From: Erysipelotrichaceae bacterium
GTDB lineage: Bacteria; Bacillota_I; Bacilli_A; Erysipelotrichales; Erysipelotrichaceae
Direction: 5' to 3'
DNA: 15,149 bases
NCBI GenBank assembly: GCA_017419065.1
Contig: JAFOMB010000143.1
Location: 1-15,149, forward strand
The notes under the pieces are model-generated. The model did no database searches and had not been told where the DNA came from. It was given only the letters and a program-made list of their open reading frames with translations. This document shows, piece by piece, positions 5,921 to 13,625 of this stretch; position 1 is the stretch's first letter; every line of letters begins with the position of its first letter. The translations under genes were made by a program, and so were the position numbers.

Positions 5921-8900
5921 ATTCCTGCTGAAGATGCTGTCAACAGCGCTGAATGACTATGATCATTCTTTTTTGGCTTTCCGCTCCCTGGCAGAGGAAG
6001 CTGCCAAGATCGCCTTACGTGCTGAAAAGGAGACGAGGAAGATCCTGGTCATCCGGGAAAACAATTTCATGGCTTCCAAACTGAGGGAACACCTTCTCTC
6101 CTGGTTTGAGGAAGAAGAAGTCGTATCCTATCTGCCGGAAGAATCATTACGGGCGGAAGAGATCGCCACATCCTTTGAAAACCGGGCAGACAGACTGAGT
6201 GCCCTCTATTCGATCCTGACGGATGACAGGGTGAAAGTCGTCGTCCTTTCTCCTTACGGCTATATCCGCCATTTACCGGCGAAGGAAGAGTTCCTGGACG
6301 GGATCATCCGCTTGAAGAGGGATGATGAATATCCGCGGGAAGAACTCATTGAAAGGCTCAGGAAACTGGGCTATGAGAAGGTATCGCATGTCGAAAGACC
6401 GATGACCTATGCGGTCAGGGGTTTCATCGTCGATGTCTATTCCGTCAACTATGACTTCCCGATCCGTATCGAGTTCTTTGACGACATCATCGATTCCATT
6501 CGAAGCTTCGATGTCAACTCCCAGCGGACACTGGATATGATGGAGGAATGCGAGATCATCTTCGCGAAGGACGTCTTCTTTTCCGAGGAGGAGAAGCAGT
6601 TTCTCAAGGACAATGTCCAGGTGCTCAGCGGAGAGATGGAACTCAATCTGGAATACCTCTATGAGGATGTCTATCAGCAGAACCAGTACTTCTACTATGC
6701 CTATTTCACCAAGAGCCATTTAAAGGACTACTTTGATGATCCTCTGGTGTATCTAAGTGATGAAGATAAGATCAGGGAACACCTGAAACTCTTAGGTGAT
6801 GAGACTGTCAACTATATCCAGGAGATGGCAGATGAAAAGAAGCTGCCGTTGCGCTTCCACGTCTACGGGGACTTCACAAGACTCTTAGTCAACGCCCATA
6901 TCCTGCATGGCCAGCCGTATGGCTCCCTCTCCGGCTTTGAGGAGATCGATCTTCCGTACGGGAACATCGAGATGCTGATAGGGATCATGAACCAGGAGAG
7001 GAATAAGAGGAAACTCGTCATCCTGGAAGACAAGGAGATGGAGATCTTCATCAATGCCTGCATGCGTCTGAACATCCCGTATACGGTCTTCTCCGGGGAA
7101 CTGAAGGAAGGCATCAGCATCTGCTACGGCTATTTCTATGGAGGCTTTGAGATCGAGAAGCTCTCTTTGAGCGTCTTTACCTCCAAGGAATTATTCAAGA
7201 AGAGAGTGCGGCATGGACGTTACGCCAACAGATACGCGGAAGCCGTCAACCTGAACTCCTATGAGGAACTCAAACCGGGAGACTATGTCGTCCATGATCA
7301 GTATGGTATCGGCCAGTATGTGGCTATTGAAAAGAGAAGAGTCAACGGGATCGACTGCGATTATCTGAGGATCCTGTACAAGGGCAATGACGAGCTGCTG
7401 GTACCTCTCTCCCAATTCTCATTGGTAAGAAAATACGTCTCTTCGGAAGGAGCGGTTCCAAAGCTCCACAAGCTCGGTTCCAAGGACTGGATCGAGACCA
7501 AGAAGAGAGTCGAAGAGAGCGTCAACGACGTAGCAGACAGACTTCTGGAACTCTACAGTGCCAGAGAGTCCAATATCGGCTTCGCGTTTTCCCCGGACGG
7601 AGAGATGCAGAGGGAATTCGAAGCGACTTTTGACTATGATCTCACCAAGGATCAGATCAAGGCGACCAGGGAAGTCAAGGATGATATGGAATCCCCGAAA
7701 CCGATGGACAGACTCCTTTGCGGAGACGTCGGCTTCGGAAAGACGGAGATCGCCATACGTGCCGCCTTCAAGGCTGTCAATGACAACAAGCAGGTCGCCT
7801 ATCTCTGTCCGACCACTGTCTTATCCATCCAGCATTTCAACACCTTCCGCAAGCGTCTCAATGACTTTCCAGCCAGGGTGGAACTGTTAAACCGCTATGT
7901 CTCTCCTTCTGAACAGAAGAAGATCCTCCAGGATCTCAAAGAGGGAAAGATCGACATCCTGATCGGGACACACCGTTTATTATCCAAAGACGTCAAATAC
8001 AAGGATCTGGGTCTTCTGATCATCGATGAGGAACAGCGTTTCGGTGTCGAACACAAGGAGAAGATCAAGGAGATGAAGAACTCCATCGATGTCCTCTCTT
8101 TGAGTGCCACGCCTATCCCGCGTACCCTGCAGATGTCCCTTATCGGCATACGGGGTCTTTCCACCCTGAACACCGCTCCAAGAGACCGCTACCCGGTACA
8201 GACCTATGTCGTGACCCGTTCCGACAATCTCGTCGAAGAGGTCATCATGAGGGAACTGGAAAGGGACGGCCAGGTCTTCTACCTCTACAACAATGTCGAA
8301 CGCATCTATTCGGTCGCCAGAAAGCTTGAACAGGATCTGCCGTACGCCCGTATCGATGTGGCACACGGCCAGATGTCTTCCGAGGAGATCGAAGACGCGA
8401 TGCTGCGGTTCTACAACGGTGAAACGAATGTCTTACTGTGTACGACCATCATCGAGACAGGCCTCGATGTGCCGAATGCCAATACCATCATCATCGACAA
8501 CGCCCAGAACTTCGGCCTCTCCCAGCTCTACCAGATCAAGGGAAGAGTCGGAAGAAGCGACAGAGTGGCGTATGCGTATCTCCTGATCCCGGAGAAGAAG
8601 CAGCTGAAGGAGACTTCTCTGAAGAGGCTGGATGCCATCAAGGAATTCACGTCTCTGGGAAGCGGCTATAAGATCGCCATGCGTGACCTCACGATCAGAG
8701 GCGCCGGAGATCTCTTAGGGGCCAAGCAGTCGGGATTCATCGAGAATGTCGGTCTTGACCTGTATCTGGCCATGCTGAACAAGGCCATCCGTGTCAAAAG
8801 AGGAGAAGAGGTCGAAGAGGAAGTTACCCCGAATGTCAACATCCCTCTTTCTTCCTATATCCCGGAGGGCTTCTCGGACAACGACTACGAGAAACTGCGT

Positions 8901-9275
8901 CTCTACCATGAACTCGATGATATCGCCGATAAGGAAGCTCTGTTAGACTACTATGCCCGTATCGTCGATGAATACGGAAGACTGCCGAAGGAAGTCGAGA
9001 CCCTCTTCGACAAGAAGAGACTGGAACTCTTCGTCAACCTGAATCTCATCGATCAGGTCATGAACCGGAACGGGACCTTTACGATCATCCTGTCCAAGGA
9101 CTATTCCGATAAGATCGACGGTCTCAAGCTCTTCGGCTACTGCAACACCCTCTCCCGGGATATCCGGATACGCTATCATAATTCCCGGCTCGAGATCAGT
9201 ATCGACAACCAGAAGGAATCCATCAGGAAGATGATGGAACTGATCGACAGCCTGGATAGATTGGAGAAATCATGA
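5910..9275 (+). CDS. mfd: Transcription-repair coupling factor Mfd
   Basis: Mfd is a DNA translocase that pushes RNA polymerase stalled at lesions off the template and recruits the UvrA repair complex. At 1121 residues it is full length. The N-terminal UvrB-like region spans about 1-330. The RNA polymerase interaction domain starts near 455, with GDYVVHDQYGIGQYVAI. The superfamily 2 motor has Walker A GDVGFGKTE near 604, the DEEQ box near 704, SATPIPRT near 732 and motif VI GRVGR near 877. The C-terminal regulatory domain shows EKLRLYHELDD and DEYGRLPKEV (about 1000-1030). The ATG lies inside the end of pth and has no clear ribosome site, so translation is probably coupled to pth. The downstream rqcP gene overlaps by four bases. 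Confidence 0.98.
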   Translation: MRNEFLLKMLSTALNDYDHSFLAFRSLAEEAAKIALRAEKETRKILVIRENNFMASKLREHLLSWFEEEEVVSYLPEESLRAEEIATSFENRADRLSALYSILTDDRVKVVVLSPYGYIRHLPAKEEFLDGIIRLKRDDEYPREELIERLRKLGYEKVSHVERPMTYAVRGFIVDVYSVNYDFPIRIEFFDDIIDSIRSFDVNSQRTLDMMEECEIIFAKDVFFSEEEKQFLKDNVQVLSGEMELNLEYLYEDVYQQNQYFYYAYFTKSHLKDYFDDPLVYLSDEDKIREHLKLLGDETVNYIQEMADEKKLPLRFHVYGDFTRLLVNAHILHGQPYGSLSGFEEIDLPYGNIEMLIGIMNQERNKRKLVILEDKEMEIFINACMRLNIPYTVFSGELKEGISICYGYFYGGFEIEKLSLSVFTSKELFKKRVRHGRYANRYAEAVNLNSYEELKPGDYVVHDQYGIGQYVAIEKRRVNGIDCDYLRILYKGNDELLVPLSQFSLVRKYVSSEGAVPKLHKLGSKDWIETKKRVEESVNDVADRLLELYSARESNIGFAFSPDGEMQREFEATFDYDLTKDQIKATREVKDDMESPKPMDRLLCGDVGFGKTEIAIRAAFKAVNDNKQVAYLCPTTVLSIQHFNTFRKRLNDFPARVELLNRYVSPSEQKKILQDLKEGKIDILIGTHRLLSKDVKYKDLGLLIIDEEQRFGVEHKEKIKEMKNSIDVLSLSATPIPRTLQMSLIGIRGLSTLNTAPRDRYPVQTYVVTRSDNLVEEVIMRELERDGQVFYLYNNVERIYSVARKLEQDLPYARIDVAHGQMSSEEIEDAMLRFYNGETNVLLCTTIIETGLDVPNANTIIIDNAQNFGLSQLYQIKGRVGRSDRVAYAYLLIPEKKQLKETSLKRLDAIKEFTSLGSGYKIAMRDLTIRGAGDLLGAKQSGFIENVGLDLYLAMLNKAIRVKRGEEVEEEVTPNVNIPLSSYIPEGFSDNDYEKLRLYHELDDIADKEALLDYYARIVDEYGRLPKEVETLFDKKRLELFVNLNLIDQVMNRNGTFTIILSKDYSDKIDGLKLFGYCNTLSRDIRIRYHNSRLEISIDNQKESIRKMMELIDSLDRLEKS

Positions 9276-9535
9276 GGATCGATAAATATCTGAAAGTCGC
9301 CAGGATCCTGAAGAGAAGAGTCGTCGCCAAGGAACTGGCAGAGAACGGAAGACTCTTTCTCAATGGCAGAGCGGCCAAGGCCTCCAGTGAAGTCAAGCCC
9401 GGGGATCACATCCGCATCCTCTTCGGACACCGGGAGATCGAGATCGCCGTGCTGGAGATACGGGAACAGGTCTCCAAGCAGGAAGCTCTGTCTCTGTATG
9501 AAGTTATTGAAGAGAAAAAGATTCTTGAGGTATAA
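9272..9535 (+). CDS. rqcP: S4-domain RNA-binding protein RqcP (YabO)
   Basis: This 87-residue protein is essentially one S4 RNA-binding domain: MRIDKYLKVARILKRR at the start, NGRLFLNGRAAKAS in the middle and a strand pair ending GDHIRIL. RqcP works with RqcH and the obstructed 50S subunit to add C-terminal alanine tails in ribosome quality control. The position, directly after mfd and before divIC, matches yabO in Bacillus subtilis and favours RqcP over a heat-shock Hsp15-type S4 protein. TTGGAG about eight bases upstream supports the ATG, which overlaps the mfd stop. Confidence 0.88.
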   Translation: MRIDKYLKVARILKRRVVAKELAENGRLFLNGRAAKASSEVKPGDHIRILFGHREIEIAVLEIREQVSKQEALSLYEVIEEKKILEV

Positions 9536-9536
9536 T
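9507..9536 (+). promoter_or_regulatory. Promoter for divIC, -10 box six bases before the ATG
   Basis: TTGAAG (9507-9512), an 18-base spacer and a perfect TATAAT (9531-9536) precede the ATG at 9543 by six bases, the same geometry as mnmE. The -10 box overlaps the end of rqcP, including its stop codon TAA at 9533-9535. The promoter would give divIC its own, probably leaderless, transcript in addition to read-through from mfd-rqcP. Confidence 0.6.
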
Positions 9537-9542
9537 TGAACC

Positions 9543-9863
9543 ATGTCAAACAAGAAAACGGTCAGAAGACGCGGGAATCCCATCATCACCAAGCTCATCG
9601 GCATCGTCATCATCGCTGCCGCTTTAGTCATCCTGCTGAATGTAGGAAGACAGGTCTATACGATGCTGTCATTGCAGAGACAGGCAGAACTCGTCGAAGA
9701 GGAACTGCAGATCCTGAGGGATGAGAATGCTAGTCTGATCAACACAAAAGACAAGCTGGAAGATCCGAACTATGTACAGACCTACGCCCGTGGTGAGTAC
9801 ATGTTTTCCAAAGGGGACGAAAGAGTCTTCTATTTACCGGGCAGCAGTGAGGGAAGTGAATAG
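9543..9863 (+). CDS. divIC: Septum formation initiator, DivIC/FtsB family
   Basis: This 106-residue bitopic membrane protein of the division septum works with FtsL and DivIB to activate septal wall synthesis. A basic N-terminus (KKTVRRRGNP) is followed by one membrane segment (about 14-33, IITKLIGIVIIAAALVILL). A coiled coil lies at about 42-72, and then the family's conserved end: DPNYVQTYARGEYMFSKGDE and VFYLP. The order mfd-rqcP-divIC matches Bacillus with the sporulation genes yabP and yabQ missing. The only upstream ribosome-site candidate, GAGG, is 12 bases before the ATG, and a perfect -10 box lies six bases before it. The 3' end forms part of a terminator. Confidence 0.93.
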   Translation: MSNKKTVRRRGNPIITKLIGIVIIAAALVILLNVGRQVYTMLSLQRQAELVEEELQILRDENASLINTKDKLEDPNYVQTYARGEYMFSKGDERVFYLPGSSEGSE

Positions 9864-9877
9864 ACATTCCCTTTTTT
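9850..9877 (+). terminator. Terminator overlapping the divIC stop codon
   Basis: AGGGAA-TG (9850-9858, one bulged G at 9856) pairs with CATTCCCT (9865-9872) and continues into a run of six T (9872-9877). The divIC stop TAG (9861-9863) is in the loop. This marks the likely end of the mnmE-to-divIC run. The NUDIX gene ribosome site begins only six bases later, so some read-through may feed the next run. Confidence 0.75.
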
Positions 9878-9892
9878 CGTATCGGAGGTTTC

Positions 9893-10426
9893 ATGAAAGA
9901 GACGAGGACAAACAGAAAAGAGATCTACGACGGGAAGGTCATCCACGTCGTACTGGATGATGTTGTACTGGAAGACGGTACAGAATCCAAAAGAGAAGTC
10001 GTCTATCATAACGGGGGTGTCTGTATCGCCCTCAGAGATGATGATGGAAAGTATTTCATGGTGAGACAGTTCCGCTATGCGATCGGCAGGGAGATGCTGG
10101 AATTCTGCGCGGGAAAGATCGAAAAGGGTGAAGAGCCTCTAGAGGCGATCTATCGGGAATGTGAAGAGGAACTCGGCTATAAGGCTGTCGATCTCGTATC
10201 CCTGGGAGAAGTCATTCCTACCTGCGGATACTGCAGTGAAGTCATCCATCTCTATCACGCCAGAAAGGGAGAGAAGGTCGGTCAGCACTTTGATGAAGAT
10301 GAAGACCTCTCTTTGAAGAAGTACTCCTTTGAGGAGATACGGCAGATGATCGGGGAGGGAAAGATCAATGACTCCAAGACCATCGCTCTGATGTACCGCA
10401 TCGAACAGAAAGGACTCCATGTCTAA
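9893..10426 (+). CDS. nudF: NUDIX hydrolase, ADP-ribose pyrophosphatase type
   Basis: This 177-residue cytoplasmic enzyme most likely splits ADP-ribose into AMP and ribose 5-phosphate. The NUDIX box is complete at residues 74-96: G74, E80, R88-E89, E92-E93 and G95. The preceding VRQFRYAIGREMLEFCAG is the strand-loop typical of the ADP-ribose branch. CGGAGG (9883-9888) precedes the ATG by four bases. It follows a terminator and no promoter with both boxes is evident, so its own start of transcription is unclear. The end overlaps the next gene by eight bases. Related NUDIX substrates such as other nucleoside diphosphate sugars cannot be excluded. Confidence 0.9.
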   Translation: MKETRTNRKEIYDGKVIHVVLDDVVLEDGTESKREVVYHNGGVCIALRDDDGKYFMVRQFRYAIGREMLEFCAGKIEKGEEPLEAIYRECEEELGYKAVDLVSLGEVIPTCGYCSEVIHLYHARKGEKVGQHFDEDEDLSLKKYSFEEIRQMIGEGKINDSKTIALMYRIEQKGLHV

Positions 10427-11213
10427 TTTCTACAGTTTTGTAAGGGAACTCTCCGCTTTGGTAAAAGACGAGATCCTGGATTTCCTGGAGGGCTATTTCA
10501 CACCGGAAGGCTATGTGGACTACCTCATCCCGGACTATGTCACTCCTGAGGAAAAGAAGGCCGTAGAGGCTCTTTTTCTCCACGAAGGAAGCATGAAGGA
10601 GAAGATCGATGAAGCCAGGAAATACGATCCCCTGTGCATCGAAGCCTTCTATATCGAAGTCTCCATGCTGGATGATGTCCTGGCCTATGACGTTTTCGTC
10701 CGCTATCACCGGATGATCTCCGGGTATGAGAGTTTTACTTCCTACGGGAAGGAGAACTACATGATGATGCTGGACCTCTTCATCGAATATCTCCTGGATA
10801 TCTCCAATATCAAGGGAGCGATGAAGATCCAGAAGGATCTGATCAGACTGACACCGGAAAGGACCCTGCGCAACACCACGAGACTGTGCTACATGTACTA
10901 TCTCCTGGAAGACAGTGATTCTTTCTATAACTACTACCATGAGGAGGACCTGGATGATGCCGGTTGTTTCCTCCTGCTGATCGTCACACTGCTTAAGAAC
11001 GATGATGAAGAAAAGGCCCGAGAAGTCTTTAACGATATGCTCTCCCTGTTCCCGTATGCCGACTATATCGATCACATGTGGGAACTCGACGACAGTAATG
11101 AAGAAGCCGCAAAATTCATGGAATGCGTCAACAGCTGTTTCGATGAACTGTGTTCTGTGCCTTATTTCTTCGCGTGGTGCAGCGCAAATAAAGAGGAGGT
11201 ATTGCACGCATGA
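10419..11213 (+). CDS. Helical TPR-like protein of unknown function
   Basis: This 264-residue protein has no signal peptide, membrane segment or recognised family. Successive helix pairs with small and aromatic residues (for example IDEARKYDPLCIEAFYIEV at about 63-81, MKIQKDLIRLTPERTLRN at about 134-151, and EEKAREVFNDMLSLFPYAD at about 201-219) look like degenerate tetratricopeptide repeats, so a protein-binding solenoid is the best guess. It is acidic and rich in tyrosine, aspartate and methionine. AAAGGA lies upstream of the ATG, which overlaps the NUDIX gene end by eight bases; the stop overlaps the queT start by four. That coupling shows it is a genuine expressed gene. Confidence 0.85.
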   Translation: MSNFYSFVRELSALVKDEILDFLEGYFTPEGYVDYLIPDYVTPEEKKAVEALFLHEGSMKEKIDEARKYDPLCIEAFYIEVSMLDDVLAYDVFVRYHRMISGYESFTSYGKENYMMMLDLFIEYLLDISNIKGAMKIQKDLIRLTPERTLRNTTRLCYMYYLLEDSDSFYNYYHEEDLDDAGCFLLLIVTLLKNDDEEKAREVFNDMLSLFPYADYIDHMWELDDSNEEAAKFMECVNSCFDELCSVPYFFAWCSANKEEVLHA

Positions 11214-11710
11214 ACACTATGACAGTGAAAAAGATCGCCGTATTCGCCCTGGTGGCGAGTGTCTATACCGTATTGTCCCTGGTCGTCGCCCCGTTCAGTT
11301 TCGGCCAGATCCAGGTGAGACTGGGAGAGGCCCTGATGGTCCTCGCCCTCATCAATAAGGACTATGTCTGGGCTTTGACCCTGGGCTGTTTCCTGACCAA
11401 TATGATCGGCGTCATGACATCGGTCGACCCGATGCCGTTAGACATCCTGGTCGGTACTGCAGCTACGCTGGCCGCCGGTCTTCTTGTCTACCGCTTCCGC
11501 AAGGTCTTATGGAAGGGCCTTCCGATCTTCCCGTTATTATGGGTCGCCATCGTCAACGGCGTCTTCGTCGGACTGGAACTGGGCTACTACTTAGGCGTCA
11601 ATGTCCCGCTCACGATGATCTATGTCTTCATCGGGGAAGTGATCTCGGCAGGATTAGGTCTCTTCCTGTATGAACCGCTCAAGAAAGCGTTAGAGAAGAT
11701 CTATTATTAA
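11210..11710 (+). CDS. queT: QueT-family transporter, queuosine-precursor uptake
   Basis: This 166-residue integral membrane protein has about five or six hydrophobic segments (near 8-25, 40-70, 77-96, 105-130 and 133-156). The APFSFGQIQVRLGEAL motif after the first segment and the DILVGTAATL segment are typical of QueT, the substrate-binding S component of an energy-coupling factor transporter thought to import queuine-pathway intermediates. GAGGAGGT upstream supports the ATG at 11210; a second ATG nine bases later is possible. QueT genes often carry a preQ1 riboswitch, but here the upstream DNA is coding and I see none. No queuosine synthesis gene and no ECF ATPase lie nearby, so it would rely on a shared energising module elsewhere. 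Confidence 0.82.
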   Translation: MNTMTVKKIAVFALVASVYTVLSLVVAPFSFGQIQVRLGEALMVLALINKDYVWALTLGCFLTNMIGVMTSVDPMPLDILVGTAATLAAGLLVYRFRKVLWKGLPIFPLLWVAIVNGVFVGLELGYYLGVNVPLTMIYVFIGEVISAGLGLFLYEPLKKALEKIYY

Positions 11711-11717
11711 GAAGTTG

Positions 11718-11723
11718 TATAAT
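11718..11723 (+). promoter_or_regulatory. -10 box six bases before the Phd-like gene ATG
   Basis: A perfect TATAAT, preceded by TTG, lies six bases before the ATG at 11730, matching the spacing at mnmE and divIC. No convincing -35 box is seen at 16-19 bases upstream. The sequence between (GGTGGT) directly abuts the ATG, too close to act as a ribosome site. Confidence 0.5.
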
Positions 11724-11729
11724 GGTGGT

Positions 11730-12026
11730 ATGGAAATCGATATCAAGGAACTGGAAAATATCTATCCGGAACTGGATGATCTGAATGATGAAGAAGCCCT
11801 CTACGTGACAGAAAACGGAGAGGACCGTTTCGTCATCCTTTCGGCTGCTCATTACGAGGCGATCGAGGGACTTGCGAGAATGATCGAAGAAGCCCAGAAG
11901 AACCCGGTAAGAGTAGTGGGAAACGAAGACTTCGATATCACCTATGAAGAATATGAAGCTGTCAAGGAACAGATCATCGAGGCATTGGAAAAGACACTGA
12001 TGCCGAAACCGGAAAAATTGAACTGA
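11730..12026 (+). CDS. Small Phd/YefM antitoxin-like protein without a toxin partner
   Basis: This is a 98-residue acidic protein. Residues about 17-45 (YVTENGEDRFVILSAAHYEAIEGL within them) follow the Phd/YefM pattern in which a beta strand with V-T-x-N-G leads into a second strand and then a helix starting near Y-E-A. In antitoxins of this type this N-terminal fold binds the operator. The C-terminal part (DFDITYEEYEAVKEQIIEALEKTL) is helical, where antitoxins normally wrap the toxin. The next gene is tmk, not a toxin. I chose ATG 11730 over TTG 11715, because the latter lies upstream of the -10 box and adds only five residues. The match is by eye and weak in places; a regulator derived from an antitoxin, or an unrelated fold, is possible. 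Confidence 0.7.
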   Translation: MEIDIKELENIYPELDDLNDEEALYVTENGEDRFVILSAAHYEAIEGLARMIEEAQKNPVRVVGNEDFDITYEEYEAVKEQIIEALEKTLMPKPEKLN

Positions 12027-12027
12027 T

Positions 12028-12651
12028 ATGAAAAAAGGACTGTTTATCACACTGGAAGGACCGGATGGTTCCGGTAAGACGACGGTCGCCACGCTGATCG
12101 TCGAAGAACTGAAGAAGCGCGGTTTTTCTGTCGTGCATACGAGAGAGCCGGGCGGTATCGAGATCGCCGAACAGATCCGGAAAGTCATCCTGGATCCGAA
12201 GAACACCGCGATGGATGCCCGCACGGAAGCTCTTTTATATGCGGCCAGCCGGAGACAGCACCTCGTTGAGAGGGTCTTCCCGGCCTTGAAAGAAGGAAAG
12301 ATCGTCCTCTGCGAACGCTTTTTAGATTCCTCCCTGGCTTATCAGGGATACGGACGTCAGATCGGTTTCGATGATGTCCTGAAGATCAATGACTTCGCGA
12401 TAGAAGGCTGTTTCCCTGACCTCACGCTTTTCCTCGACATCGATGAGGAAGAGGGGCTCAAGAGGATCGGAGACAGAGCTTTCAAGGACCGTCTTGACCA
12501 GGAATCCATCGACTTCCATCATCGTGTCAAGCAGGGCTATGAAGAAGTCCTCCGCCGTTTCCCGGAACGCATCCGCATCGTCGATGCCTCGAGACCGGTC
12601 GAGGAAGTCCTCAAGAACTGCCTGGACATCATACTGGAAGCTGCAGAATGA
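12028..12651 (+). CDS. tmk: Thymidylate kinase
   Basis: This 207-residue enzyme phosphorylates dTMP to dTDP and is essential for DNA precursor supply. The P-loop GPDGSGKT is at 11-18, TREPGG at about 38-43, the substrate-site segment ERFLDSSLAYQGYGR at 96-110, and the lid RIGDRAFKDRLDQE at about 146-159. The usual D-R-Y/F motif reads E96-R97-F98. The ATG is one base after the preceding stop and has no clear ribosome site, so translation is probably coupled to the small gene upstream. The order tmk, holB, ricT follows Bacillus, but yaaQ and yaaR between tmk and holB are missing. The stop overlaps holB (ATGA). Confidence 0.97.
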   Translation: MKKGLFITLEGPDGSGKTTVATLIVEELKKRGFSVVHTREPGGIEIAEQIRKVILDPKNTAMDARTEALLYAASRRQHLVERVFPALKEGKIVLCERFLDSSLAYQGYGRQIGFDDVLKINDFAIEGCFPDLTLFLDIDEEEGLKRIGDRAFKDRLDQESIDFHHRVKQGYEEVLRRFPERIRIVDASRPVEEVLKNCLDIILEAAE

Positions 12652-13607
12652 TCAAGGACGAACTGAGAGAAAAAGAACCGATCGCCTACCGGTCGCTCCA
12701 TAACGCACTCAAGGAAGGAAGGGTAGCTCACAGCTACCTCTTTTCCGGTGAATACCATCCTCTCAAGAAAGAGACAGCTATCTTACTGGCGCAGTCCATC
12801 ATCGAAGGAAAGAGGGACTTTGCGTGTGAAGAGTGCCGTACCTGTCAGAGGATACGGAATGGGGAATATCTCGATGTCATCATGATCGACGGCTATGACG
12901 CCTCCATCAAGACGGATATGATCGATGATCTTCTGGTCCGCTTCTCCCAGACAGCGCTGGAAGAAAGCGGGAAGAAGGTCTACATCATCGCCAATGTCAA
13001 CAATGCCTCGGTGAAGTCTTTGAATTCCCTGCTGAAGTTCATGGAGGAGCCGTCTTCAGAGAATATCTACGGCATCTTCATCACCGACAGGAAGGATGAC
13101 TTACTCTCTACGGTCGTCTCCCGCTGTCAGGAGATCCCTTTCCGGCAAAGGGAGTATTCCCATCTGATCTCCCGGTATATGGAGAAGGGTTTTGACGATG
13201 TCGATGCCTATCTGCTTTCCAATATCCTCCATGAATTTAAAGAAGACATGGAAGTAAATGATCCGGCTTATGTGAATGCCAGAGAGTATGTCTATAAGAT
13301 GATCGACCACCTGGATGAAAGGGAATATATCCCGGTCCTCTTCTCCCAGGAATTCTACCGTTCCTCCAAGAACGAGGAATTCAAGAAGAGCTGCGACTAC
13401 TTCCTGGATATCATGGTGAAGATGCTGGAAGATGCCCTGTCCTTAAAAGGCCTTGATGATGGTGGATACCAGCAGAAATGCGCGGCTTTACGTGATCATG
13501 ACGCTGCGAAACTCCTGGAGATCTTTGAGGAAGCCAAGGACAAATGCCTCTACAACGCGGAACGCCGGCTGCTGTTTGACGGGATCGCGTTTTCTCTACT
13601 ATCATAG
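12648..13607 (+). CDS. holB: DNA polymerase III clamp-loader subunit delta prime
   Basis: This 319-residue subunit of the clamp loader places the sliding clamp on primed DNA. Features in order are AHSYLFSG at 27-34, a zinc-finger remnant with C60, C63 and C66, the segment NASVKSLNSLLKFMEEP at 119-135, and VSRCQ near 157-161 carrying the SRC arginine motif that reaches the neighbouring ATPase. The Walker A site is lost: after FSG comes EYHPLKKE instead of a G-x-G-K loop. Only three of the four expected zinc cysteines are present. Both suggest a purely structural subunit. The start overlaps the tmk stop by four bases; ricT follows after 18 bases. Confidence 0.93.
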   Translation: MIKDELREKEPIAYRSLHNALKEGRVAHSYLFSGEYHPLKKETAILLAQSIIEGKRDFACEECRTCQRIRNGEYLDVIMIDGYDASIKTDMIDDLLVRFSQTALEESGKKVYIIANVNNASVKSLNSLLKFMEEPSSENIYGIFITDRKDDLLSTVVSRCQEIPFRQREYSHLISRYMEKGFDDVDAYLLSNILHEFKEDMEVNDPAYVNAREYVYKMIDHLDEREYIPVLFSQEFYRSSKNEEFKKSCDYFLDIMVKMLEDALSLKGLDDGGYQQKCAALRDHDAAKLLEIFEEAKDKCLYNAERRLLFDGIAFSLLS

Positions 13608-13625
13608 AAGCGGTGGTGAATAAGA

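Noticed and set aside
10365..11207. A 280-codon open frame on the minus strand
   Set aside because: It lies wholly opposite the TPR-like gene and NUDIX end, has no ribosome site, and would break a coupled plus-strand series with overlaps at both ends. Codon bias of the real gene explains it.
11100..11210. A preQ1 riboswitch ahead of queT
   Set aside because: The region is the coding end of the previous gene with a four-base overlap, and I could not find a convincing hairpin plus A-rich tail.
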